Assembly (NCBI RefSeq): GCF_900182595.1
Contig: NZ_FXTN01000001.1
Location: forward strand, 601,895 to 665,894
Direction of reading: 5' to 3'
DNA: 64,000 nucleotides
From: Pedobacter westerhofensis
Lineage (GTDB): Bacteria; Bacteroidota; Bacteroidia; Sphingobacteriales; Sphingobacteriaceae
Under the pieces are notes generated by a model that did not search any database, was not told where the DNA came from, and worked only from the letters and a program-made list of their open reading frames with translations. The position numbers were made by a program, and so were the translations under genes. Shown here piece by piece: positions 1-8,930 of this stretch (its first letter is position 1; each line of letters begins with the position of its first letter).

Positions 1-314
1 GTTTCAGCATAGGCACTAACCCTGCTTCTGCTTTTGATCAGGTTAAAAATTGTATTTCTGAGCGCAATGAAGAGATAGCCCGCCAGGTTATTTCCCTGTT
101 CCAGCGAACTGCGCTTATCCCAGAATTTCATGAACATCTCCTGCAGCACATCCCTTGCATCACTTTCAATCCGAAGTTTATTATAGGCATGAGCGTACAA
201 TAGCTGGCTATACCGGTTGAATATCTCGGTAAAAGCAAGATGATCATCGTTTTTTAAACGAAATAAGAGATCATCATCGGTCATTTTCTCATAAGTGATG
301 CCAGAGCCAGTCAT
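1..314 (-). CDS. ECF-type RNA polymerase sigma-70 factor, 3' part cut off by window edge
   Basis: Translating the minus strand from ATG at 314 gives an open frame to the window edge (about 104 residues). It contains the sigma-70 region 2 pattern: DLLFRLKNDDHLAFTEIFNRY, then DARDVLQEMFMKFWDKR and LAGYLFIALRNTIFNLIK. This matches extracytoplasmic-function sigma factors of Bacteroidota, which often sit next to FecR anti-sigma and TonB genes. Region 4 and the stop lie outside the window. An in-frame ATG at 284 is an alternative start. The partner anti-sigma factor cannot be seen. Confidence 0.85.
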   Translation of the reverse strand, partial: MTGSGITYEKMTDDDLLFRLKNDDHLAFTEIFNRYSQLLYAHAYNKLRIESDARDVLQEMFMKFWDKRSSLEQGNNLAGYLFIALRNTIFNLIKSRSRVSAYAE

Positions 315-588
315 TCCGTTCCTAATATTGAGTCATTTCACCTGGGTGTGGCATAATAGAAATCAAAAATAACATTTTTTATCAATTGAAAGCGAAATGA
401 TAAGATGATCATCGCTTCCTGAGGAATTTACCGCATATCTGCGTGGCGAGCCCAGGTAACGCAACTGTCAACTTATTACAGTTACTGGTTCGGAAAGCTG
501 CATCTGTAAATTTTATTGAACAAATTGCCTTAAAAGTTATTAACTTATTATCCATTGTTGATTGAAACATGGAATTACCTATCATATT

Positions 589-1584
589 ATGAATAAAGTA
601 ATCTTGTTAGATAAAAGGCCTGCAGGAGTTCCTGAAGTGTCGGATTTTAAATTTGTAGAGGAAGAAATGCCTTCTGCAAAAGCTGGGGAAGTCCTGCTAA
701 AGACCCGTTTTGTATCCGTGGACCCTTACCTGCGCGGAAGGATGAGAGATGTAAAATCATATGTCGCACCTTTCCAGTTGGGGGAACCTATAACTTCTGC
801 GCTGGTTGTGGAGGTGGTCCGCTCACTGAACGACAAAATCAAAGAGGGAGATTTTTTTGTCGGCTATCTGCCATGGAAGGAATACCAGACATCTACCGGA
901 GAGGGTTTAACAAAAATTGATCCCGAGGCAGCCAGTCTAAGTGCATATCTCGGTGTTTTAGGCGCAACCGGCCTGACAGCTTATATAGGACTAAAAGAAA
1001 TCGGACTTCCAAAGGCCGGACAGACTGTGGTAGTTTCCGGCGCTGCCGGTGCGGTAGGTAATGTTGTAGGACAAATCGCCAAAATCATGGGATGCAGAGT
1101 GATTGGACTGGCAGGTTCTGATGCAAAGATTGAAACACTGAAATCGAAGTATCAATATGATGAAGGTATCAACTATAAAACAACCAAAAATCTGGCGGCC
1201 GAGATCGAAAAGCTTTGTCCGGAGGGCGTTAATATTTATTTTGATAATGTTGGAGGAGAGGTATCTGATGCGGTATATGCCAACCTCACTTACAAAGCCA
1301 GGATAATTGTATGTGGTGCGATCGCCCTGTATAATGAGGACGAACCTGCGCTCGCGCCAAGGGTAGAATGGCGACTGGTGGTGAACAGTGCTACAATGAC
1401 CGGTTTCCTGCTGTCGGATTTCGCGGATCTGCTGCCTGCAGGCGTACAGCAATTGACGACCTGGTTTAAAGAGGGCAAACTCAGCCAGTCAGAAACCATC
1501 ATCAAGGGATTTGACCAGATTCCTGAAGCCTTTATCGGCCTTTTTGAAGGTCAGAACAATGGTAAAATGGTAGTTGAAATCTAA
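589..1584 (+). CDS. NADP-dependent oxidoreductase, zinc-independent MDR superfamily (PTGR / leukotriene B4 dehydrogenase-like)
   Basis: A 331-residue medium-chain reductase of the type that reduces enones and alkenals with NADPH. The N-terminus (MNKVILLDKRPAGVPEVSDF, then VDPYLRGRM) is typical of the CurA/PTGR group, and the nucleotide-binding turn AAGAVGNVVG lies near residue 150. No zinc-ligand cysteines are seen. The open frame extends back to a TTG at 562, but ATG 589 starts exactly where family homology begins, so it is preferred. It heads a same-strand cluster with a NIPSNAP protein and a 2-hydroxyacid dehydrogenase. The true substrate is unknown. Confidence 0.88.
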   Translation: MNKVILLDKRPAGVPEVSDFKFVEEEMPSAKAGEVLLKTRFVSVDPYLRGRMRDVKSYVAPFQLGEPITSALVVEVVRSLNDKIKEGDFFVGYLPWKEYQTSTGEGLTKIDPEAASLSAYLGVLGATGLTAYIGLKEIGLPKAGQTVVVSGAAGAVGNVVGQIAKIMGCRVIGLAGSDAKIETLKSKYQYDEGINYKTTKNLAAEIEKLCPEGVNIYFDNVGGEVSDAVYANLTYKARIIVCGAIALYNEDEPALAPRVEWRLVVNSATMTGFLLSDFADLLPAGVQQLTTWFKEGKLSQSETIIKGFDQIPEAFIGLFEGQNNGKMVVEI

Positions 1585-1619
1585 TTCTTCACCCATAAAG
1601 CTAAAAATCATACCGATTA

Positions 1620-2363
1620 ATGGAAAATGAATCTTTAAATATGGACACATCAACTGTCAAAGAGCTTACCGCAGAATCCTGGTTTGAACTGCGGATTTAC
1701 AGCTTTAAAAGTGAGGAGCAGCAGGCGCTGATCGAAGATTTTTACAGTCTGGCTATTCCAGTACTAAACACCCTTGGGGTAAATCCTGTAGGCGTGTTTA
1801 ACGACCTTGAACTCAGCCTGCCCGGAAAGTTATACGTGCTCCTACCTTACCACAGCCCCGAACATCTCTCCGAAGTCAGCACAGCAATGGATAATGACAC
1901 GGTTTTTCAGGAATCAGCAATAGCCTATTTGAATGCGCCTGCAAATGCGCCCGCCTATGAAAGAATAGAAAGTTCATTCATGAAAGGCTTAAAAAACTTC
2001 CCTCATCTGATGGCCCCGGCCGATAAGAAGGCCATCTTTGAATTGCGCCAGTATCAAAGTGCCAGCGAAGCAGCAGGCAAAAAGAAAATAGAAATGTTCA
2101 ACGACCAGGGCGAAATCGACATTTTTAAACGCCTTCAGTTTGATCCGGTTTTCTGGGGAGAAACCATCATCGGGCCAGACAGGCCAAACTTAACATATAT
2201 GGTAAGCTTTGACAGTCTTTCAGATAAGGATACCAAATGGTCAGATTTTCTTGAAGATGCAGAGTGGAAAGCGATCAGTGCAGCGCCGGAATATGCAAAC
2301 GAATTGCTGGTCAGCCTGATTACTTCTACATTGCTGATCTCTGCAGAATGCTCCCAGATTTAA
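1620..2363 (+). CDS. NIPSNAP family protein
   Basis: A 247-residue protein with two ferredoxin-like halves: WFELRIYSF near residue 20 and FELRQYQ near residue 140, the typical paired starts of NIPSNAP domains. No signal peptide is evident. It lies 35 bases after the oxidoreductase and 25 bases before the dehydrogenase, so the three are probably co-transcribed. NIPSNAP proteins have no settled biochemical role in bacteria. An in-frame ATG seven codons downstream is an alternative start. Confidence 0.8.
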   Translation: MENESLNMDTSTVKELTAESWFELRIYSFKSEEQQALIEDFYSLAIPVLNTLGVNPVGVFNDLELSLPGKLYVLLPYHSPEHLSEVSTAMDNDTVFQESAIAYLNAPANAPAYERIESSFMKGLKNFPHLMAPADKKAIFELRQYQSASEAAGKKKIEMFNDQGEIDIFKRLQFDPVFWGETIIGPDRPNLTYMVSFDSLSDKDTKWSDFLEDAEWKAISAAPEYANELLVSLITSTLLISAECSQI

Positions 2364-2388
2364 TAATTCCCGCTATAAAATTTAACTT

Positions 2389-3333
2389 ATGACACGCTAC
2401 AAAATTGCTGTACTTGATGACTACCAGAATGTCGCCCTCTCTTATGCTGATTGGACACCCGTATCGGAATATGCAGACGTTGAAATATTCTCTGATCACC
2501 TTCATGAACCTGAACAGGTGATCAGCAGATTACTGCCTTTCGATATCGTTTGTGTAATGAGGGAACGTACACCCTTACCCGCTGAAATACTCAGTAAACT
2601 CAGCAATCTCAAACTCATCGTTTCTACAGGTTTTCGCAATGCCTCTATTGATACTAAAGCAGCCGGGGAGATTGGTATCGAGATAATTAACACCGGGTAC
2701 AGGGACCATGGTGCCCTGGAACTGACCTGGGCATTATTAATGGCGATTGCCAAACATATTCCGCAGGAGAATGCGAACTTCAGGGCTGGCGGATGGCAGC
2801 AGATGGTTGGTGGCGACCTGAAGGGGAAAACATTGGGTATCCTTGGCTTGGGGAATCTGGGTTCAAAAATTGCCGGAGTTGCAAAAGTTTTTGATATGAA
2901 TGTGATCGCCTGGAGCCAGAATCTCACAGAAGAGAAAGCCGCTGCCGCCGGTGTAAAATATGTTGATAAAGAAACGCTGTTCAGGGAGTCAGATTACCTG
3001 ACCATACTGATGGTACTGAGCGACCGCAGCAGGGGAATTGTTGCTGCCGGAGATCTGGACCTGATGAAGCCAACGGCCTATCTGATCAACACTTCGCGGG
3101 GACCGCTTGTGGATGAGGAAGCACTGATAAAAGCGCTCACAGAAAAGAGAATTGCAGGAGCAGCGCTGGATGTTTTCGACAAGGAGCCCCTGGATGCGGA
3201 TCACCCCTTCAGGAAGCTAAGCAACGTACTTGCTACACCGCATATCGGCTTTGTCACTGAAGACACCTATCACGTATTTTTTACAGATATGGTGAACAGC
3301 CTTTTGGAATGGTTCAGCAGTAAAGCTGTATAA
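2389..3333 (+). CDS. D-2-hydroxyacid dehydrogenase family protein
   Basis: A 314-residue NAD-dependent dehydrogenase of the D-isomer family (phosphoglycerate dehydrogenase-like). Seen: the Rossmann motif GILGLGNLGSKIAG near residue 150, the substrate-binding arginine region NTSRGPLVDEEAL, the glutamate in DVFDKEPL, and the catalytic histidine in ATPHIGFVTEDTY. Length is normal for the family. The physiological 2-oxoacid cannot be inferred. Co-directional with the two preceding genes, with a 25-base gap. Confidence 0.88.
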   Translation: MTRYKIAVLDDYQNVALSYADWTPVSEYADVEIFSDHLHEPEQVISRLLPFDIVCVMRERTPLPAEILSKLSNLKLIVSTGFRNASIDTKAAGEIGIEIINTGYRDHGALELTWALLMAIAKHIPQENANFRAGGWQQMVGGDLKGKTLGILGLGNLGSKIAGVAKVFDMNVIAWSQNLTEEKAAAAGVKYVDKETLFRESDYLTILMVLSDRSRGIVAAGDLDLMKPTAYLINTSRGPLVDEEALIKALTEKRIAGAALDVFDKEPLDADHPFRKLSNVLATPHIGFVTEDTYHVFFTDMVNSLLEWFSSKAV

Positions 3334-3407
3334 CATAAAGGGGGCTGTATCATTGGCTTTTTTAGAATTAAATTGAAGAATACTTCTGTCAGAAGACACC
3401 GCTAAAA

Positions 3408-3446
3408 ACAAGAAAGAGGGTGATCATTGATACACCCTCTTCACTC
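3408..3446 (-). terminator. Hairpin terminator downstream of the TonB receptor gene
   Basis: A perfect 9-bp stem, AAGAGGGTG (3414-3422) with CACCCTCTT (3433-3441), separated by 10 bases, followed on the minus strand by TCTTGTTTTTAG. It lies 20 bases after the stop of the minus-strand receptor and may also serve the converging dehydrogenase gene. Confidence 0.7.
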
Positions 3447-3460
3447 ATAAATATGTTCTG

Positions 3461-5884
3461 TTAGAAATTGTATTTGGCAGTAAGCCTTACGTTTCTTGGC
3501 ACTTCGTAAATGTAGGTGTAATAAGAAACCGATGTTGGTGTTTCAGCTGCCAGTTTTGTATAAGAACCCTGTGTGATCAATCTTCTGTCAAGAAGGTTGT
3601 TCATCAGTGCAGAAAGGCTGAATTTACCTTTTGCATAGGATACACCAGCATCAAAGCGGATATATACCGGTAATTTCAACTGGGTTTGTCCTGATCCTGC
3701 ATAACGGTCTGCCTGCACCTGGTACCCTCCTGAAAGCCCGAATCCGTTCAGGATAGAGTTGGTATCTCTGAACCTATAGGATAACCATCCGTTAGTAATG
3801 TGTTTTGCAGCATTGGCAAGGTAAGTACCTTCGAGGTTAGTTGCAGGGTTTTTATTCTCGTCATTGGTAACTTTTGGATCTGTATAGGCATAGTTCAATG
3901 TCAGGTCTAAACCTTTAGCCACCTCGCCTACCAGGTCAAACTCAATACCTTTTGATTTTACTTCACCCAACTGCACCTGGAAGTTATTGATATCTCCCAG
4001 CGGATAAGCCGGATCTGCTGTCAGCATATTTTTCTTGGTGATCTGGTAAATAGCGAAGGTCGAATTCCATTTTCCGTCAAACCAGTCTTTTTTCAAGCCC
4101 AGTTCAATATTATTTCCTGTAACAGGTTTAAAAATCTGATTAGTTGCAGATCTTGAAGCCTGCGACTGGGGAATGAAGGCCTGATCGTATAAACTATATG
4201 CCGAGAAGGTACTGGTGATCGAATAACTTAAACCTACTCTTGGAGTAAAGGCATTGTCAGACATCTGCGCTGCATTGGTTTTACCTACTGTTGTAGCATG
4301 TGTAAACCTGCCCGCTAAAGTTAAACGCAGTTTTTCTTCCAGGAAGCGAAGTTCATCCTGTAAATATGCACCAGTGTAAGTTGTGTTGGTTGCGTAGGTA
4401 TTAGAACCTGAACGTTCCTTAATACTTCTAGACCTGTCCAGAAAAGGAAGATTAGCAAAAGGAATACCATATACAGGATTGTAAATATTAAACACTGTAG
4501 TCCCGGCCAGTTTAAGATCTGCTGTTCCTGAACTTCCAAAGTCTCCCCATGTTTTGAGGTTTCCCATGTCCAGTCCGCCTAAAATTCGGTGAATCACAGG
4601 ACCGGTAACAACCTGTCCCTGCAGTGAAAACTGTGCGTTTTTGTTGATTGCAAGCTCTTCACTGATATTCATGTTTCTTTTCATATCGCCATTGGCGGCA
4701 AGAGAAGTCAGCCAGATTGAACTGCCTTTCAAGCCATAATTGAGGTAAGCCACCTGCGCATTAAAAGTCCAGTCTTTATTCAGTTTATGATTTAAATAGA
4801 GCGTAACGTTATGGTCGTTCAGGATACTTGGATCTACAGCGGGGTCTCCCAAAAAGAAACTCGGATCAGTATCACCAAATCCTTTTGGAGAGAACCCGTA
4901 GTTTCCTAATGCCAGCGCCTCAACATGCTGGTGCGTATATTCAGCAGTGAATTTGGTCATGCTGTCTATCTGGTAACTGATTACCGGGGCAATTACATAT
5001 TTGTCGTTGTAATTGTACTTGTTAAAACTGCCTTTAGTTTGTGCCGCAACATTTAAGCGGAACAGCAATTTACCATCTTTGGATAATTTAGTATCCAGGT
5101 CTACGGCTGCACGTGCAAGATTAAATCCACCTGCACTCATGCTCACAGAGCTTTTGTTCGTTCCTGTAGGTTTTTTTGTAACGATGTTATAGATACCGCC
5201 CGGCTCGCCATTGGCCATCATAAAGCCTGATGGGCCTTTTACAAATTCAATGCGGTCTACTGTAGCAGCATCATCTGCAAGCGGGCCCCATGGGGTTTTC
5301 AGGTTCATCCCGTTACGGAATGCAGGAATAGAGAAACCACGCATAAAGATGTTGGCATACTGTGCATCCCAGTGCCCAACCCTTACGGCACCACTCACGT
5401 TCCTGGTTACTCCGTCAACTACGTCGAAAACCATCTGGTCTGCCATTACCTGGCTGGTAACCACTCTGATATTCTGAGGAAGTTCCAGTAATTTTGTTTG
5501 CAAACGCAATGAAGAGGATACATTTTCTACCTTGTATTTTTTATTGGTAGAGATCTGTACGTCATTTAACTGCGAGAGGTTCTCATTCAGTGAGAAATCT
5601 GCGATCACAGTTCCTTTAGTCACGCTTACCTGTTTTTCCTTAGGATAAAGGCCAACGGCGGATACCACAATAACATAGTTTCCCGCCGGTACTTTGTGAA
5701 TGGTGTAATTACCATCTTCGTCAGTTACCGCACCATAGGTTGTACCTTTTAGCTTTACGCTAACACCGTCAGCAACGGTTCCGTCAGAGGTAGTCACCCT
5801 TCCCCTGATTCTTCCCGAATCCTGGGCAGACACCTGCATGTTGATAAATATGAGTAAAATGATAGAGAGTAGAATTTTTTGCAT
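3461..5884 (-). CDS. TonB-dependent siderophore receptor with N-terminal carboxypeptidase-regulatory-like domain
   Basis: An outer-membrane receptor of 807 residues from ATG 5884. Order: signal peptide (MQKILLSIILLIFINMQVSA), an N-terminal beta-sandwich (GRIRGRVTTSDGTVADGVSV, residues 20-105), a plug domain (LPQNIRVVTSQVMADQMV), and a beta-barrel ending in NVRLTAKYNF with a C-terminal aromatic. The plug and barrel resemble FhuA/FcuA-type ferric siderophore receptors (VEFVKGPSGFMMANGEPGGIYNIVTKKP). The frame opens further upstream, but the signal peptide fixes the start at 5884. A half-conserved copy of the palindrome found before the second receptor lies at 5955-5973, suggesting iron control. 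Confidence 0.93.
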   Translation of the reverse strand: MQKILLSIILLIFINMQVSAQDSGRIRGRVTTSDGTVADGVSVKLKGTTYGAVTDEDGNYTIHKVPAGNYVIVVSAVGLYPKEKQVSVTKGTVIADFSLNENLSQLNDVQISTNKKYKVENVSSSLRLQTKLLELPQNIRVVTSQVMADQMVFDVVDGVTRNVSGAVRVGHWDAQYANIFMRGFSIPAFRNGMNLKTPWGPLADDAATVDRIEFVKGPSGFMMANGEPGGIYNIVTKKPTGTNKSSVSMSAGGFNLARAAVDLDTKLSKDGKLLFRLNVAAQTKGSFNKYNYNDKYVIAPVISYQIDSMTKFTAEYTHQHVEALALGNYGFSPKGFGDTDPSFFLGDPAVDPSILNDHNVTLYLNHKLNKDWTFNAQVAYLNYGLKGSSIWLTSLAANGDMKRNMNISEELAINKNAQFSLQGQVVTGPVIHRILGGLDMGNLKTWGDFGSSGTADLKLAGTTVFNIYNPVYGIPFANLPFLDRSRSIKERSGSNTYATNTTYTGAYLQDELRFLEEKLRLTLAGRFTHATTVGKTNAAQMSDNAFTPRVGLSYSITSTFSAYSLYDQAFIPQSQASRSATNQIFKPVTGNNIELGLKKDWFDGKWNSTFAIYQITKKNMLTADPAYPLGDINNFQVQLGEVKSKGIEFDLVGEVAKGLDLTLNYAYTDPKVTNDENKNPATNLEGTYLANAAKHITNGWLSYRFRDTNSILNGFGLSGGYQVQADRYAGSGQTQLKLPVYIRFDAGVSYAKGKFSLSALMNNLLDRRLITQGSYTKLAAETPTSVSYYTYIYEVPRNVRLTAKYNF

Positions 5885-5947
5885 CAGCCCGTTAAGTTTA
5901 ATTAATAAAATTTTCGGCGCAAAGTAAAGCCAATTTAGATTGTAAAA

Positions 5948-5973
5948 CAAAATTATTTGTAATTAGTCTAAAT
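5948..5973 (-). promoter_or_regulatory. Promoter -7 element and putative metal-repressor operator of the siderophore receptor
   Basis: On the minus strand TAATTTTG (5955-5948) fits the Bacteroidota -7 element TAnnTTTG, about 60 bases before the start codon. Immediately upstream, 5955-5973 reads on the plus strand ATTTGTAA-TTA-GTCTAAAT. This has the same 8-3-8 layout and the same GTCTAAAT half-site as the operator at 22739-22757. The other half is degenerate (5 of 8 matches). No good -33 TTTG is seen. Confidence 0.5.
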
Positions 5974-6118
5974 ACTCTAAGCATAAATGAGTTAGTATGT
6001 TCATCCCAGAGGCAGATGCAGAAAATTCACATGCCCCCTATTTGGATACAGTTAAGTCCAATCTGGAAACAAAGGATTCCGCGATTAGCCTCTACTTTGT
6101 CTGATAAAGTTCAAAGAA

Positions 6119-6922
6119 ATGGCAAAGACAATTTTTATCACAGGCGCATCAGCTGGCCTTGGCAAAGCCACGGCTAAATTATTCCAGTCGAAAGGCTGGA
6201 ATGTAATCGCTACGATGCGAAATCCTGAAAAGGAAACAGAACTCAACCAGCTGGAAAACGTGACGGTCCTTCCGCTTGATGTGACCAGTTTGGAACAAAT
6301 CACCGCAGCGGCAGCGCAGGCCACCGGGCTGCATAAAGTTGACGTAGTTTTCAACAACGCAGGATATGGGTTAATGGGAGCAATGGAAGCACTCAGCGAC
6401 GAGCAGATCCTGCGTCAGATCAACACTAATCTTTTGGGGGTGATCCGTGTTACCAAAGCATTTATCCCGCATTTCAGGGAAAATAAAGGCGGTTTATTTA
6501 TCAGCACGACTTCCATGGGCGGACTGTTCGGATTTCCGTTACACTCAATTTATCATGCTGCAAAATTTGCGGTAGAAGGATGGTCAGAAGGCATGTCTTT
6601 TGAATTGGGGGTACACAATATTGGTATCAAAACGATTGCACCGGGAGCCTTTGCAACTGATTTCCTGGGGAGATCGCTCGACAAAAGTTCACATCCCGCA
6701 TACCGGGAAATTGAAGACAAATTATTCTCCAGTGTAGACGGAATGATGGACGAAGCGGCCACTGCCGGACAGATTGCCGAAATAGTGTACGAAGCAGCAA
6801 CTGACGGCAAAGACCAGATCAGGTATCTGGCAGGTAAAGATGCAGAGGCGATGTATGCGCACCGGCTTGAAATAGGCAGCGAAGAATTCAGGAAAGAGAT
6901 CAGAGCGCAGATTCTGGGCTAG
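6119..6922 (+). CDS. SDR family oxidoreductase
   Basis: A 267-residue classical short-chain dehydrogenase. Cofactor turn TGASAGLGKA starts at residue 8, NNAGYG near residue 80, catalytic Ser in STTSMGG, and the YHAAK motif near residue 145. ARG in TMRNPEK after the second strand suggests NADP(H). Length is normal. The AraC-type regulator follows within 25 bases on the same strand, so the pair is probably one operon. The substrate is unknown. Confidence 0.9.
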   Translation: MAKTIFITGASAGLGKATAKLFQSKGWNVIATMRNPEKETELNQLENVTVLPLDVTSLEQITAAAAQATGLHKVDVVFNNAGYGLMGAMEALSDEQILRQINTNLLGVIRVTKAFIPHFRENKGGLFISTTSMGGLFGFPLHSIYHAAKFAVEGWSEGMSFELGVHNIGIKTIAPGAFATDFLGRSLDKSSHPAYREIEDKLFSSVDGMMDEAATAGQIAEIVYEAATDGKDQIRYLAGKDAEAMYAHRLEIGSEEFRKEIRAQILG

Positions 6923-6946
6923 ATTTTTGTGGCAAAATTAAATCAA

Positions 6947-7852
6947 ATGAAGATTATCGATTCCATATCAGAAAAACACCGTTTGGTTTCTTTACCGGAG
7001 CCATTACATCCACTGGTAAGTGTGATCCGTATTTCAGATATACGTTTTACGGATGACCCGATATGGCAACACTATTCCTTAAATTTCTATTGCATCTCGC
7101 TGAAGAAGAATATGTCGGGGAAAACAAGATATGGCCAGCAATACTACGACTACAACAAAGGAGTAATGACTTTCATTGCTCCTAAACAGGTGATGTCACT
7201 GGATGCAGACCAAATTGACATACTTAACCCCGTATCTGGCTACGCATTGCTGATCCATCCTGATTTTCTGCATAAACACCCGCTGGCTGCCACGATCAAA
7301 AACTATGGATTTTTTTCCTATGCTATCAATGAAGCCCTGCATCTTTCAGACAGGGAGGAAAATTATATTGCAGAGATCTTTCAGAAAATTGATGAAGAAT
7401 ACCAGCATATAGACCGGCATACCCAGGATATTATCCTTTCTCAGATTGATCTGCTGCTGAACTACTGCAACAGGTTTTACGAAAGACAGTTCCTTACCCG
7501 GAAAGCCGTAAACCATGATGTGCTCAGCAAAATGGAAACGCTGCTGAATGAATATTTTGAAGATGAAAAGGCCCTGCAAAACGGCCCCCCATCAGTTGAA
7601 TTGCTGGCAAGTCAGCTTAATATATCTCCACACTACCTCAGCGACCTCTTACGTTCACTTACCGGCCAGAGTGCCCAGCAGCATATTCAGGAAAAAATCA
7701 TCGAAAAGGCCAAGGAATACCTTTCATTAACCACGCTTACCGTGGCCGAAATTGCCTATCAGCTGGGTTTTGAATATCCGCAGTCATTCAATAAACTGTT
7801 CAAGAAGAAAACCGCTGTTTCCCCGCTGGAGTTCAGGCAAACCTTCAATTAA
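6947..7852 (+). CDS. AraC family transcriptional regulator
   Basis: About 301 residues with an N-terminal cupin-like sensor region and a C-terminal double helix-turn-helix: LLASQLNISPHYLSDLLRSL and TVAEIAYQLGFEYPQSFNKLFKKKTAVSPLEFR. The C-terminal signature is typical of AraC/XylS. The frame opens at GTG 6929, but ATG 6947 looks the likelier start. It lies just after an SDR gene and probably controls it. The AraC gene at 8931 is of the same general type but not adjacent. Confidence 0.88.
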   Translation: MKIIDSISEKHRLVSLPEPLHPLVSVIRISDIRFTDDPIWQHYSLNFYCISLKKNMSGKTRYGQQYYDYNKGVMTFIAPKQVMSLDADQIDILNPVSGYALLIHPDFLHKHPLAATIKNYGFFSYAINEALHLSDREENYIAEIFQKIDEEYQHIDRHTQDIILSQIDLLLNYCNRFYERQFLTRKAVNHDVLSKMETLLNEYFEDEKALQNGPPSVELLASQLNISPHYLSDLLRSLTGQSAQQHIQEKIIEKAKEYLSLTTLTVAEIAYQLGFEYPQSFNKLFKKKTAVSPLEFRQTFN

Positions 7853-7876
7853 CATGGAGGAGGGATTGTTTAAAAT

Positions 7877-7928
7877 GGGATCTGTCCGATAGCCGAAGAA
7901 GGAATTCTTCAGCTATCGGACAGATCCC
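7877..7928. terminator. Long bidirectional terminator hairpin
   Basis: A perfect 17-bp stem, 7877-7893 with 7912-7928 (GGGATCTGTCCGATAGC and its complement), followed after a C/A mismatch by an inner 6-bp stem GAAGAA/TTCTTC and a GGAA tetraloop. It sits between the convergent stops at 7852 and 7932. No T-tract borders it, so it may work by structure alone or as an mRNA-protecting 3' end. Confidence 0.6.
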
Positions 7929-7931
7929 GAA

Positions 7932-8843
7932 TTATGCGATAGTGCCTGAAAGATTTTGCTTCGCCCATTGCGAAAGCCCAACAGTAGGGATCTTATGCTG
8001 GTAATTAAAAGTTTCTTCCATAGACCATGTTACGCCCGGATGGGTAAACACCAGCCGGTACCGGTTAAAAACATCATGTGGCTCTTCTTCCAGTTTTTGC
8101 TGCAGGTGCGGAACATCCCATAATATCTTTTCAAATTCACCACCAAACAATAAATCCATCAGCTTGCCAATCTCTTCAAAAGAAACAGTATCTCCCGCCA
8201 CAAATACCACTTCATCCAGTATTTCAGGCTGATGAAACAGAATGGCCGCCGTCAGCGCGCCGATATCCTCACAGGAGGTTAATGTAAGGGAGTGCCGCCA
8301 GTCGCCCAGCGCCCGTACAGTTCTGTCTTTCAAACTAATAACCCCAAAATCTTCACGAAACAGAAAGCTGGTGATCATTCCGGTTGAAACGATAACCCAA
8401 TATGTTTTTTGCTGCGACCTGAGCATGTCCCTGACTTCTAACTGTTCATCAAATACAGGTTGGGCACTGCCCCTGCCGATCCGGTCGTAATCGGCTCCAA
8501 ATTGCCAGGGGATATATTTTCTGACGCCAGCTGCTAATACTGCCTGCGTGATCTTTACCTGCATACCGGCACCGACAGAAAAGCCGCTGCAACAAATCAC
8601 GGTATCATACCTCCGGAATGTTGCGGCCAGGGTTTCAATACCATCGCGCACCAGGTCTACTGCCTCTATGCTAATTCCGTTAAACCTTGTTTTGGCGCGG
8701 ATTGCGTCAGCGTTACTTGATACCGGTTGCACCAATACCCCGATCTTTAACTGCAGGTTATGTTTTTCCTGGTGATCATAAAGACTGTTTAACATCGCGA
8801 GGCCAACCTCACCTGTACCTATTACTAAAAATGAATTTTCCAT
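7932..8843 (-). CDS. NmrA-like / isoflavone reductase-like NAD(P)-binding protein
   Basis: A 303-residue atypical short-chain protein. The N-terminus SFLVIGTGEVGLAML holds a GxGxxG-type turn. Later parts (ADAIRAKTRFNGISIEAVDL, YIPWQFGADYDRIGRG, FVAGDTVSFEEIGKLM) match the NmrA/aromatic-alcohol-reductase pattern of plants, fungi and bacteria. No catalytic YxxxK is obvious. It may be an NADP-sensing or reducing enzyme. It lies 88 bases downstream of an AraC gene on the same strand, so that regulator may control it. Confidence 0.8.
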   Translation of the reverse strand: MENSFLVIGTGEVGLAMLNSLYDHQEKHNLQLKIGVLVQPVSSNADAIRAKTRFNGISIEAVDLVRDGIETLAATFRRYDTVICCSGFSVGAGMQVKITQAVLAAGVRKYIPWQFGADYDRIGRGSAQPVFDEQLEVRDMLRSQQKTYWVIVSTGMITSFLFREDFGVISLKDRTVRALGDWRHSLTLTSCEDIGALTAAILFHQPEILDEVVFVAGDTVSFEEIGKLMDLLFGGEFEKILWDVPHLQQKLEEEPHDVFNRYRLVFTHPGVTWSMEETFNYQHKIPTVGLSQWAKQNLSGTIA

Positions 8844-8930
8844 TGCCTGATCATTATAAATTGTTAGGCAATATTAGCTAAGTAAGGCGATGTGATAACT
8901 GCAAAAAGGCGACGAAGAATTGCAAAAAAA

